From DATARN01 sp963851105 (GTDB lineage: Bacteria > Actinomycetota > Acidimicrobiia > Acidimicrobiales > Palsa-688), in NCBI GenBank assembly GCA_963851105.1, contig CAWKNP010000011.1, positions 1 through 64,000 on the forward strand: a stretch of 64,000 nucleotides of DNA, written 5' to 3'. The notes under the pieces are model-generated. The model saw nothing but the letters and a program-made list of their open reading frames with translations. It ran no database searches and had not been told where the DNA came from. Both the position numbers and the translations under genes were made by a program. Numbering within the stretch: the first letter of the stretch is position 1; every line of letters starts with the position of its first letter. Positions 36,826 to 44,148 of the stretch are shown piece by piece.

Positions 36826-37345
36826 CGCCGGCCTCCTCTGCGGTGTAGACCCGACGAAAGGCCGTCCGTGCCCGCACCAGCAAACCTTCCGTGCTGTGCA
36901 CGCTGCGATCCAGGATCCCGGCGACCTCGGGAACGGGCAGGTCGTCGACGTAGCGCAGGACCAGCGCCACCCGGTACTGCGGCTCCAGCTTGGCCAGCGT
37001 GTCGTGAGCCCGCACCGTATTCAAGTGGGCCTCCCAGGGATCGGTCGAGGAGGCCACCTCCGCGCTCAGCGCGGCCAGACGACGCTTGTCCCGGCCCTGG
37101 CGCCGCCAGTGGTCGGCGAGCTTGTGCCGGGCTACCCCGATCAGCCACGGCACCGAAACACTGATCGGCGCCTCTCGGCGCAGCGCGTCGACCGCGGCGA
37201 GGAAGACTTCGGCGGTCAGGTCCTCGGCGAGCGCCACCTGGCTGCAGCGGCTCAGGAGATAGCCGTAGACCTGCGGGAGGGCGCGGTCGTAGACATCGAG
37301 CAGCCCGTGCCCGGGATCGGAGACCGCCGTTGATTCCCCGCTCAC
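36818..37345 (-). CDS. ECF-type RNA polymerase sigma factor
   Basis: This is a sigma-70-family factor of about 175 residues. Region 2 is LPQVYGYLLSRCSQVALAED followed by LTAEVFLAAVDAL and WLIGVARHKLADHWRRQ. Region 4 is LEPQYRVALVLRYVDDLPV followed by EVAGILDRSVHSTEGLLVRA. GTG 37345 is preferred; the longer frame to 37393 would cover the ribosome-binding site of the divergent DUF2071 gene. Translation is coupled to the VOC gene downstream. The promoters it controls are unknown; it may regulate its own operon. Confidence 0.88.
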   Translation of the reverse strand: MSGESTAVSDPGHGLLDVYDRALPQVYGYLLSRCSQVALAEDLTAEVFLAAVDALRREAPISVSVPWLIGVARHKLADHWRRQGRDKRRLAALSAEVASSTDPWEAHLNTVRAHDTLAKLEPQYRVALVLRYVDDLPVPEVAGILDRSVHSTEGLLVRARTAFRRVYTAEEAGDG

Positions 37346-37395
37346 AGCCGTATTGTCGTCCCGGCGCCCGATGTTCCGATGGGAGGAACCCACTT

Positions 37396-38217
37396 TTGTC
37401 AGAAACCAGCGCCGAGGCCGGGGCCGAGACCACGGCCAGGGCCACGGCGAGCGCCGGAGGAGCGTGGTCCCCGGCCGCGTCGCCCGGAGTCTGCCCCTAC
37501 CGCATCAATGCCCCCGTCATGCGCCAGCGCTGGCATCGTCTGACGTTCCTGCACTGGCAGTTCGAGCCGGCGGCGGTGCAGCGCCTCCTCCCGCCCGGCC
37601 TGACCGTGGAGCCACGCGACGGCGCCGCCTGGGTGGCGCTGGTGCCGTTCATGATGCAGGTCACCCTGCCGGGGGTGGGCATCGTCGCTTGGGCGAGCCG
37701 GTTTTGCGAAACGAACGTCAGGACGTACGTGACCGACGAAGCCGGTCGCTCGGGGATCTGGTTCTTCTCGCTCGACGCCGCCCGCCTCGGCGCGGTGGTC
37801 GTGGCTCGCACGACCTACCACCTTCCCTACTTCTGGGCCGCCATGAGCCTCGACCACCAACCGCCGATCGTCCGCTACCACTGCCGGCGACGCGGGCCCG
37901 GCCCTCGTGGCGCGGTCAGCCACGCTGTCATCGAGGTCGGCGACGCCTATCGGGCGGGTGAAGCGACACCACTGGAGCATTTCCTCACCGCCCGATGGGT
38001 CCTGTTCAGCGCGTCCGAGCCCGGGTCAAGCCCTGAACGGCACCGCTTCGCCATCGCGCAGCACCCACCGTGGCCGCTCTACAAGGCCCGGGTCATCGAT
38101 CTCCACGATGATTTGGTTGCCGCCGCCGGGCTGCCGCGACCCGAAGGCCCGCCGCTGGCGCACTACTCCCCCGGCGTCGACGTCAGGATCGGCCGCCCCC
38201 AGTCCGACCTCGGCTAA
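37396..38217 (+). CDS. DUF2071 (acetoacetate decarboxylase-fold) protein
   Basis: The protein shows the DUF2071 pattern: RQRWHRLTFLHWQFEPAAVQ, LLPPGLTVEPRDGAAWVALVP, NVRTYVTDEAGRSGIWFFSL and the C-terminal HYSPGVDVRIG. This fold is related to acetoacetate decarboxylase; activity of the family is not established. TTG 37396 has GGGAGGA nine bases upstream; ATG 37516 is a shorter option starting MRQRWH. It is divergent from the sigma factor gene and converges with the PQQ-like lipoprotein gene, overlapping it by four bases. Confidence 0.8.
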   Translation: MSETSAEAGAETTARATASAGGAWSPAASPGVCPYRINAPVMRQRWHRLTFLHWQFEPAAVQRLLPPGLTVEPRDGAAWVALVPFMMQVTLPGVGIVAWASRFCETNVRTYVTDEAGRSGIWFFSLDAARLGAVVVARTTYHLPYFWAAMSLDHQPPIVRYHCRRRGPGPRGAVSHAVIEVGDAYRAGEATPLEHFLTARWVLFSASEPGSSPERHRFAIAQHPPWPLYKARVIDLHDDLVAAAGLPRPEGPPLAHYSPGVDVRIGRPQSDLG

Positions 38218-39665
38218 CCACCCGCCACCTTGAGGGCGTACACGCTGCCCAGGCCTCCGATGTACAACGTCCCGCCCGCGGTCCCGATCGACGGGAAATG
38301 GGGAATGGCGCCCAGCTTCAGTCTCGCCTTCTCGGCGCCGGTGGCCGGGTCGAGCGCCACCAGGCTGCCCGTCCAGGCGGCGTGCAGCCCAAGGGTGTCA
38401 GCGACCACCGACCAGACCCAGCCGTAGGCCAGGAGGGGGGTATTGGCCGTACCGCCCGCCTGCCAGGCAACAGAAAACGTTGCCTTGGCGGCATCGACCC
38501 GCACTGACGTCACCCCATCGCGGCACGGCACGAAGACCGTCGTGCCGGCCACGACGGAACCGCCGAAGGCCCCGCCCTCGGGGCCGCCGCCCGGGCAGAC
38601 CGTCTTGCTGAACACCTGGCCACCGATCCCGCCAAGGTGCGTCTGCCGCAAGAGGTACCCGACTCCCTCCTTGCCGGCAATGAACACCAGCCCACCCGGC
38701 AACAGCGCCGGCGCCATTGATGCCAGGTCGATGTCCTGGCGGTTGAGACTGGCCCAATTCGACGCCGCCCACTGGTCGGTGGCCCCGGTCAAGGCGGCGT
38801 TCAGGCGCACTACCGCGTTGGAGCCGTCATAGGGGTCGGCGAGACCGTTGCTGGTATTGCCGGTGCTCACCCACACGTCGCCCGAGGTCGAGATCACCGG
38901 TCCCGCGGGCGCCCAGATGGCGCCCTCGGCATCGGACGGGACGGTCCACGCCTCGAGGGGGCCGGTGCCGTCGGTGGGCGCCGCCACGACCCGCCCGTGG
39001 TAGGGATCGCAATCACCCTCGAATCCGCCGAAAGTGAAGTAGACGTGGCCCGCGGCCAGGTTGAGCGCCCCCCGTTGCTGGTGATGGGCGGGGTCGGCGC
39101 CGGGCAGATCGACGACCCGGTGCCACAAAACGCTGCCGTCGGACAGGTGGAGCGCGAACAGCTCGTGGCGCGCCGGCGCATTCAGCATGGCGACCGCGTA
39201 CACGATCCCGGCGGCGCCGTCGATCACCGGCGTCGAGGTGATGCCGTTCGGATCGATGTTGCCGCATTGGAGCTGGGAAAGGGGAACCGGTGTCCCCAAG
39301 TGCGATTTCCACCGCACCGCCCCGGTGGCCGCGTCAAGGGCATAGAGGTTGTTCTGCTCGGTCGGGGCAATAACGGTGTCGCCGATCACCAGAGGCTGGC
39401 CGTACACATCCCCCTCCACTGCTGCCGTCCAGGCCATCTTGGGCGGTGACGCCGCCGGCGTGGCCGGCCCGACGCCCGTTCGCGCCTGGTCGCCCATATA
39501 GGTGGGCCAGTCCGGCGCGGTGCGCCCCGGTAGGACAGAGGTCGTGGACGAGGCAGTCCCCGCGGTCGTCGTCGTCGAGCGGGTCACCGGTCTCGAGCTG
39601 GAACAGCCCGACACCAACGCCGCCGCGGTGAGGACGACCGCGGCGGTCCTCGGCAGATTCGTCAT
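38214..39665 (-). CDS. PQQ-like beta-propeller lipoprotein
   Basis: The signal peptide MTNLPRTAAVVLTAAALVSG ends at lipobox Cys 21 (VSGC). A Thr/Ser-rich spacer is followed by a beta-propeller with repeated blade motifs: NLYALDAATGAVRWKSHLG, ELFALHLSDGSVLWHRVVD and LVALDPATGAEKARLKLG. Cys pairs in LQCGNIDPNG, GDCDPYHG and VPCRDG may form disulfides. At 483 residues it resembles secreted polyvinyl-alcohol-dehydrogenase or quinoprotein-like propellers. Whether PQQ is bound is not clear; many such proteins are non-enzymatic scaffolds. Confidence 0.85.
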   Translation of the reverse strand: MTNLPRTAAVVLTAAALVSGCSSSRPVTRSTTTTAGTASSTTSVLPGRTAPDWPTYMGDQARTGVGPATPAASPPKMAWTAAVEGDVYGQPLVIGDTVIAPTEQNNLYALDAATGAVRWKSHLGTPVPLSQLQCGNIDPNGITSTPVIDGAAGIVYAVAMLNAPARHELFALHLSDGSVLWHRVVDLPGADPAHHQQRGALNLAAGHVYFTFGGFEGDCDPYHGRVVAAPTDGTGPLEAWTVPSDAEGAIWAPAGPVISTSGDVWVSTGNTSNGLADPYDGSNAVVRLNAALTGATDQWAASNWASLNRQDIDLASMAPALLPGGLVFIAGKEGVGYLLRQTHLGGIGGQVFSKTVCPGGGPEGGAFGGSVVAGTTVFVPCRDGVTSVRVDAAKATFSVAWQAGGTANTPLLAYGWVWSVVADTLGLHAAWTGSLVALDPATGAEKARLKLGAIPHFPSIGTAGGTLYIGGLGSVYALKVAGG

Positions 39666-39908
39666 GTCGCTCCCCCCGCCCGCGCAACGAGCACAATGTA
39701 GTTCTCGGCCGCCTCAGATGCCTCCGAGCCCTGGGCGCAGGAACGAGCCTGGACCAATGCCAAGAAGCAGTTAAGGCCAAGGGATAGGGGTCACCACCTC
39801 AACAAGGTCAAGGGCATTCTCGGAGAAGGCGGCAAATGGAATGCCCCTTTCTTCACGTACATCGAATGGCTTCCGGTGAACGACGGATCGACCCTGTTTC
39901 CCGACGCA

Positions 39909-40300
39909 CCTTGGTCACAAACACCATCCAGTGCACCAGGTACTGACCACCCCCCCACCAAACCCGGCGGGCCCTGGACACAAACACCCCCAGGACACCC
40001 GGTAACCGCCCACCCCCCCATCGACCCGGTCGGAGCCCTGGACACAAACACCCCCCAAGACACCCCCTAACCGCCCACCCCCCCATCGACCCGGTCGGAG
40101 CCCTGGACACAAACACCCCCCAAGACACCCCCTAACCGCCCACCCCCCCATCGACCCGGTCGGAGCCCTGGACACAAACACCCCCCAAGACACCCGGTAA
40201 CCGCCCACCCCCCCACCAAGCCAGCCCGGAGCCCTGGACACAAACACCCCCCAGGACACCCCGTAACCGCCCACCCCCCCACCAAGCCAGCCCGGAGCCT
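39909..40300. repeat. 65-bp C-rich tandem repeat array in a 925-bp gene-free stretch
   Basis: About six copies of a 64-66-base unit run in tandem; CCCTGGACACAAACACC recurs at 39972, 40036, 40101, 40166 and 40232, with degenerate copies at both ends. The centre of each unit holds ACCGCCCACCCCCCCA. The plus strand is extremely C-rich. The period is not a multiple of three and there are no unique spacers, so it is neither coding nor CRISPR. The rest of 39666-40590 shows no convincing gene. One 58-codon frame from GTG 40356 (DDILLDVAVTTGLPGMALV) may be a remnant. Confidence 0.85.
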
Positions 40301-40590
40301 CGGCTCGTTTCTTACCCCGTCACCGGCGTCGGCCCTCAGGGCTACCGGGATCGCGTGGCGGCACGGCGTCGACCTCGCGTCCGGCGCCGCAACGGTCGCA
40401 GCGTCCTGCCGGATCGGGCCGACGACATCCTCCTCGACGTGGCAGTAACGACCGGCCTACCCGGGATGGCGCTCGTCAGTGTCGGAGTGCGCCGGGCGTT
40501 GCAGGAGTCGGCGTTGCGGCGACGCAACAGCTAGTGGGACGGCGGACACTAGAGACCGTCCTATCCGCTGCCGGTCCCCCTTTCCCGTCG

Positions 40591-40663
40591 TGGGCGCTGA
40601 GGGACTTGAACCCCCGACATCTGCCTTGTAAGGGCAGCGCTCTACCAACTGAGCTAAGCGCCC
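40591..40663 (-). tRNA. tRNA-Val (anticodon UAC)
   Basis: On the minus strand the acceptor GGGCGCT (5' end 40663) pairs with AGCGCCC. The D-arm is TAGCTCAGTTGGTAGAGC. The anticodon stem CTGCC/GGCAG encloses loop CTTACAA, anticodon TAC. The T-arm is GTCGGGGGTTCAAGTCCC. The discriminator is A and no CCA is encoded. It reads GUA codons. Confidence 0.95.
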
Positions 40664-40829
40664 CGGCCGGCCCATGTTACAGACGCCCGGCAGTCGCTCC
40701 GAGGCTCGCCGCCTCCCCGGATCTGTTCGTCCCGAACCCCGAGCGGGTGGGTTTTGCTCGAAACAAAAGGCGAACGGAGAACCGCCCACCCCCGCCGGTG
40801 GCAGAAGTGGGCGGCGATCTCTCGTCGTG

Positions 40830-41150
40830 TCAGGCGCTCAGCTCGATGTCGGGCCGAGGATGCTTCGGGGGTCGACCCCGCTTGCGCTTCTGGGCCAGGA
40901 TGTGGCCGTTGGCGAACAGCTGTCCGCCCCAGACACCCCACGGCTCCCGCCGCGCGATTGCGCCGTCGAGGCAGGCGTCCATGATCGGGCACTTGGCGCA
41001 GATCGCCTTGGCCCGGGCAATGTCGTCGATTTGCTCCGAGAAGAACAGTGCAGTCATCGTGCCCGCGCCGTCCCGGCAGCGAGCGTCGGCCCACGACACA
41101 TCGAGACCGGCCTCGTCGATCAGTTCGTTGAGCAGTTGGTTCGCGAACAT
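40830..41150 (-). CDS. WhiB-family iron-sulfur transcriptional regulator
   Basis: The four cluster-binding cysteines are in ADARCRDG and AICAKCPIMDACLDGA, followed by the family turn EPWGVWGGQ. A basic AT-hook-like tail KRKRGRPPKHPRP binds DNA. WhiB proteins carry a [4Fe-4S] cluster and partner sigma factors; this one resembles the WhiB1/WhiB2 type by size (106 residues). ATG 41150 is preferred because GAGAAGGG lies about nine bases upstream; ATG 41159 would abut the ribosome-binding site. It is a diagnostic actinobacterial gene. Confidence 0.9.
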   Translation of the reverse strand: MFANQLLNELIDEAGLDVSWADARCRDGAGTMTALFFSEQIDDIARAKAICAKCPIMDACLDGAIARREPWGVWGGQLFANGHILAQKRKRGRPPKHPRPDIELSA

Positions 41151-41221
41151 CTCGCACATCCCTTCTCATCGGTCATCGCATGTCAGGCAGCTGAGCTCGG
41201 AAAATCTGGAAATCTTGGAAA

Positions 41222-41260
41222 TCTGGCAAAACAAAAAGACCACCGGGATCTCCCGGTGGC
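41222..41260 (-). terminator. Rho-independent terminator
   Basis: Read on the minus strand, CCACCGGGA-GA-TCCCGGTGG forms a 9-base-pair hairpin followed by TCTTTTTGTTTTG. It terminates transcription coming from the 59-codon gene at 41293-41472 and separates it from whiB, which must have its own promoter between about 41160 and 41220. Confidence 0.88.
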
Positions 41261-41292
41261 CTCTGGGCCCTTCTGCGAAACGGTGACTGGTG

Positions 41293-41472
41293 TTACACAG
41301 TCGACCCTTCCGACAGACCCTTCGGCCACCCGGTGGCGTTATCGGTGTGGCGCACCTCGAGACGGGTGGCGTCGCCGAACGCTGCCCACGGCGTAATGGT
41401 GCGGGAGACACCCGCGAGCGCGCCCGAGCCAAAGCCGCCCATGGGCTTCATGGCGTAGGTGCGCAGCTTCAC
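41293..41472 (-). CDS. Small conserved-looking protein (59 residues)
   Basis: GTG 41472 starts a 59-residue protein: MKLRTYAMKPMGGFGSGAL, then SRTITPWAAFGDATRLEV and RHTDNATGWPKGLSEGSTV. A strong AGAGGAG ribosome-binding site lies eight bases upstream and a good terminator follows the stop, so this is a complete small transcription unit. The N-terminus is basic and glycine-rich. There is no membrane helix or known motif. I do not recognise the family. Confidence 0.65.
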   Translation of the reverse strand: MKLRTYAMKPMGGFGSGALAGVSRTITPWAAFGDATRLEVRHTDNATGWPKGLSEGSTV

Positions 41473-41556
41473 TCAGGGCTCCTCTCGCGGTCGCATCTGT
41501 CCCTGGGCCTTCCCCAAGACCCCCCAATCGGAGCAGATCGGGACAGGCTCGTCAAG

Positions 41557-42318
41557 CTATTTTCGCGTTTGCATCCGAGCGGACAAAAGTTCCTGCTGGA
41601 GCTCCTTGGTCGCGGCCGCGACCGGGGTCCGGCGATCGCCATGGCCGCGCACGACGAGGTCTCGGCCATGGGCATCGGCCACCGAGGCGCCCGCCTCCCG
41701 GCAGACCAGGAGGCCGCCCAGGTAATCCCAGGGCCCATGGGCATCCACGCTGCAATCGACATAGCCGTCGAAGCCGCCCGCCGCCACTTCGCACATGTCC
41801 AGGGCGGCGGCGCCAAACGCCCGGAACTGCCCCCACCCGAGATGGCCGGCGGGCAGCCCCGACAACGCGATGAGCGAATCGCCAAGCCGGGTGGCGTGCG
41901 AGGGCGTAATCACGGCACCGTCGCGCCAGGCTCCCCCATCTCGGATCGCCGTGAAGGCGGTGCCCGTGGCCTGGTTGACGACGAGCGCGGCCAACGCCCC
42001 CTCGCTGTCGAGCGCGCACAGGCTGGTTGCCCACCATGGGAGGTGCCGGGAGGCATTGGTCGAACCATCGACAGGGTCGAGGACGGCCAGGATCGCCCGG
42101 TCCCGGTGGTGGAGCCCGGACTCCTCAGACAGTGTGCCGAGTCCCGCCTTGTCGAGAATCGCCAGGGCGGCGGCGTCGGCCACGAGGTCACTTCGGTATT
42201 GACCGGCCCTGGTCCCCGCCAATCCCCAGTCGTCGAGGTCCCCGAGCTGCTGCGCGATGGCGGCGGCCACGTCGTGGAATACGGCCAGCAGGTAGTAGGG
42301 ATCTGCGGTGGTCGCCAT
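41557..42318 (-). CDS. Inositol monophosphatase-family phosphatase
   Basis: This is a Mg/Li-sensitive sugar-phosphatase fold. Metal-binding motifs are LSEESGL, LDPVDGSTNASRHLPWW and the C-terminal HGPWDYLGGLLVCREAGA. At 253 residues from ATG 42318 (GTG 42345 also possible) it is of standard size. Family members hydrolyse inositol-1-phosphate, histidinol phosphate, fructose-bisphosphate or PAP. Inositol phosphate would fit mycothiol synthesis, but the sequence does not decide. Confidence 0.85.
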   Translation of the reverse strand: MATTADPYYLLAVFHDVAAAIAQQLGDLDDWGLAGTRAGQYRSDLVADAAALAILDKAGLGTLSEESGLHHRDRAILAVLDPVDGSTNASRHLPWWATSLCALDSEGALAALVVNQATGTAFTAIRDGGAWRDGAVITPSHATRLGDSLIALSGLPAGHLGWGQFRAFGAAALDMCEVAAGGFDGYVDCSVDAHGPWDYLGGLLVCREAGASVADAHGRDLVVRGHGDRRTPVAAATKELQQELLSARMQTRK

Positions 42319-42454
42319 CGGAGGCGACGCTAGCGGCGGCGACACAAACGCCGGCGGCCGGCGACCACCCTGACGCCGTCTCCCGGGAGAAGCCTCCCCG
42401 GGCCGAGGCGGCGACCCGCTTTTCTGTCAGTGGGCGCCGGTAGCCTGAGCGACA

Positions 42455-43018
42455 GTGGCTGTCATCGATGTTGCCGGGTACGTGGCTGAGCTGAAGGACC
42501 ACGCGGTCGACCACGGATTCCACGTGCACGACGAGCGCCACTTCGTCGAGACCTACTCGCTGCGCCAAGCCTGGGAGGTGGACCTGCACCCTGAGGAGGG
42601 TTGCGGAGGCCCACTCGACCTGCACCTGAGCCTGGAGGTCGATCCCCGGACGCTGCTCTCGTTCGAGGACACCGTCGTCGACCTGCCCGAGGAAGCTGAC
42701 CCGCCCGACGAGTACAACTTCCCTCTCACCTTTACCTGGGCCCTACCGCCGTTGCCCAACGGGCCCGACTTGCTGCGCCTCGCCATCGACCTGGCCGGCG
42801 TCGGGGGCATCGACCTGCCGCTCGAGGTGTCTGCCATCGACTCGTTCGCCTCGGCCACTGATGCCGCCGAACGCCGCCTCACCGTGGTGGCTCGCCAGCA
42901 GATCTCCCTCGCCCGGATACTGGGGGGCGAGGAGTTGCTGTGTGAGGTTTTCGACCGGTGCCTGGCGGTCAGCCGTTACCTGCTCGACGCCGCCCCCGCC
43001 TGGCTCGGCGAGAGCTGA
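42455..43018 (+). CDS. Uncharacterised acidic protein
   Basis: The 187-residue soluble protein starts at GTG 42455. It is acidic, with a beta-rich core: WEVDLHPEEGCGGPLDLHLS, LEVDPRTLLSFEDTVVDLP and FPLTFTWALPPLPNGPDLL. C-terminal helices are ARQQISLARILGGEELLCE and CLAVSRYLLDAAPAWLG. There is no signal peptide and no catalytic motif. I do not recognise the family. It is divergent from the phosphatase gene. Confidence 0.6.
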   Translation: MAVIDVAGYVAELKDHAVDHGFHVHDERHFVETYSLRQAWEVDLHPEEGCGGPLDLHLSLEVDPRTLLSFEDTVVDLPEEADPPDEYNFPLTFTWALPPLPNGPDLLRLAIDLAGVGGIDLPLEVSAIDSFASATDAAERRLTVVARQQISLARILGGEELLCEVFDRCLAVSRYLLDAAPAWLGES

Positions 43019-43124
43019 GCCCCTCGGCACGAGCTCCGGCATGCCGGCAAACCGGTGCCGATGGCGGGGCCCGACCCGCCCGCCGAGGCCCAAGGCCAAC
43101 CGACGGGCGGCCGGGCGAAACCCA

Positions 43125-43200
43125 GACCCAGGCCCCAGACCCCAGACCCAGGCCCCAGACCCCAGACGCCAGGCCCCAGATCCAGACCCAGACCCAGGTC
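43125..43200. repeat. CCCAGA/CCAGGC low-complexity tract
   Basis: About 75 bases of imperfect CCCAGACCCAGGC and CCCAGACC units lie between two gene ends. They begin after the stop of the uncharacterised gene and reach the stop of carbonic anhydrase. The tract is non-coding and likely a slippage-prone minisatellite. Confidence 0.7.
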
Positions 43201-43691
43201 TAGGAGACTTCCCGCAGCTTGCCGGTCTCGACCTCGTACACGAAGCCCCGGATGTTGTCCTTGTTGGGCACGAACGGGCTGGCCTTGATACGAGCGATCG
43301 ACTGCCGGATGTCGGTGTCGAGATCGCTGAAGGCCTCGAGGGCGAAGGACGGGCGGATGCCCGTGTCGGCTTCGATGGCGTCCTTGACGGCGCCGTCGGT
43401 GAAGGTCAGCATCCCGCAGTCGGTGTGGTGGATGAGGATGATCTCCTCGGTCCCGAGCAGCCGCTGGCTGATGACGAGCGAGCGAATGGCGTCGTCGCTC
43501 ACGACGCCGCCGGCGTTGCGGATGACGTGGGCGTCGCCCTCTTCCAGCCCGAGGGCCCGGGCCGGGTCGAGGCGGGCGTCCATGCACGCCACCACGGCCA
43601 CTTTCTTCCCTGGCGGCATGGGCAGTTCGCCCTTGGCGAAGTTGGCGGCGTACTTCTCGTTGTTGGCGAGGAGCTCGTCAGTGGCAGTCAC
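43200..43691 (-). CDS. Beta-carbonic anhydrase
   Basis: This is a zinc enzyme that hydrates CO2. The zinc and dyad motif is VACMDARLDPA (CxDxR), and the second zinc pair is ILIHHTDCGML (HxxC). INRNAGG-type HVIRNAGGVVSDD follows the family pattern. The 163-residue form is the small actinobacterial type that begins ELLANNEKYAANFAKGELP. GTG 43691 is chosen because AGGGAGA lies nine bases upstream; an in-frame start at 43727 would add non-conserved residues. Confidence 0.92.
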   Translation of the reverse strand: MTATDELLANNEKYAANFAKGELPMPPGKKVAVVACMDARLDPARALGLEEGDAHVIRNAGGVVSDDAIRSLVISQRLLGTEEIILIHHTDCGMLTFTDGAVKDAIEADTGIRPSFALEAFSDLDTDIRQSIARIKASPFVPNKDNIRGFVYEVETGKLREVS

Positions 43692-43767
43692 AGTTGCAAT
43701 TCTCCCTGGTTGGATGATGAGCCCCATACTCGACTAAGTTCATCGTATTAGTCAAGTATAGGCGGAG

Positions 43768-44148
43768 TCAGCCGCTGAACAGGGAGATGTGGGCGGCGAC
43801 GATCCGCCAACCATCGGGGGTCCGGACCCAGGTTTGCTGCTGGCGACCGGTCACTCCCGACACCAGCCGGCGGAACTCGGCCGACGCCACCCCCACGTCG
43901 TCGCCGAAGGTGGAGATCTCGATGCGAAGCAGCTCGCGAGCCAGGTCGGTCGCCGAGCGCCGGGTCCGGAAACGAGCGATCTCATCGTGGCCATACAGGT
44001 TCTCCCCGGCACCGAAGCGCACCGCCTCGGGGCCCCCCCAGAACAACTCGTTCAGCACGTCCAGGTTGTTGGCCGTGAGGGCGTCCTCGTAACGCTGGAA
44101 CTGGGCCCTGACCTCGGCCACGATCGAAGGGCGGTTCACATCCATCAC
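43768..44148 (-). CDS. atzH: AtzH-like (DUF3225) protein
   Basis: This is an NTF2-fold protein of 126 residues: VRAQFQRYEDALTANNLDVL, NELFWGGPEAVRFGAGENLYG, RFRTRRSATDLAREL and the terminal TWVRTPDGWRIVAAHISL. It matches the DUF3225/HpxZ group, whose member AtzH is encoded with the AtzE-AtzG amidase in triazine-degrading Pseudomonas. GTG 44148 or ATG 44145 overlaps the atzE stop, so the genes are coupled. AtzH is thought to assist the amidase pathway. Confidence 0.82.
   Translation of the reverse strand: MMDVNRPSIVAEVRAQFQRYEDALTANNLDVLNELFWGGPEAVRFGAGENLYGHDEIARFRTRRSATDLARELLRIEISTFGDDVGVASAEFRRLVSGVTGRQQQTWVRTPDGWRIVAAHISLFSG

Noticed and set aside
39853..40285. Overlapping minus-strand ORFs in the 65-bp repeat tract (Gly/Trp-rich repeats)
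   Set aside because: The unit length is not a multiple of three, so the frames shift from unit to unit; no ribosome-binding site is present.
39909..40300. CRISPR array
   Set aside because: Repeats are directly adjacent, longer than CRISPR repeats and without unique spacers; no cas genes are nearby.
40356..40532. 58-codon plus-strand ORF downstream of the repeat tract
   Set aside because: The middle looks gene-like (DDILLDVAVTTGLPGMALV), but there is no ribosome-binding site and the N-terminus is Arg-rich; it is kept only as a possible remnant.
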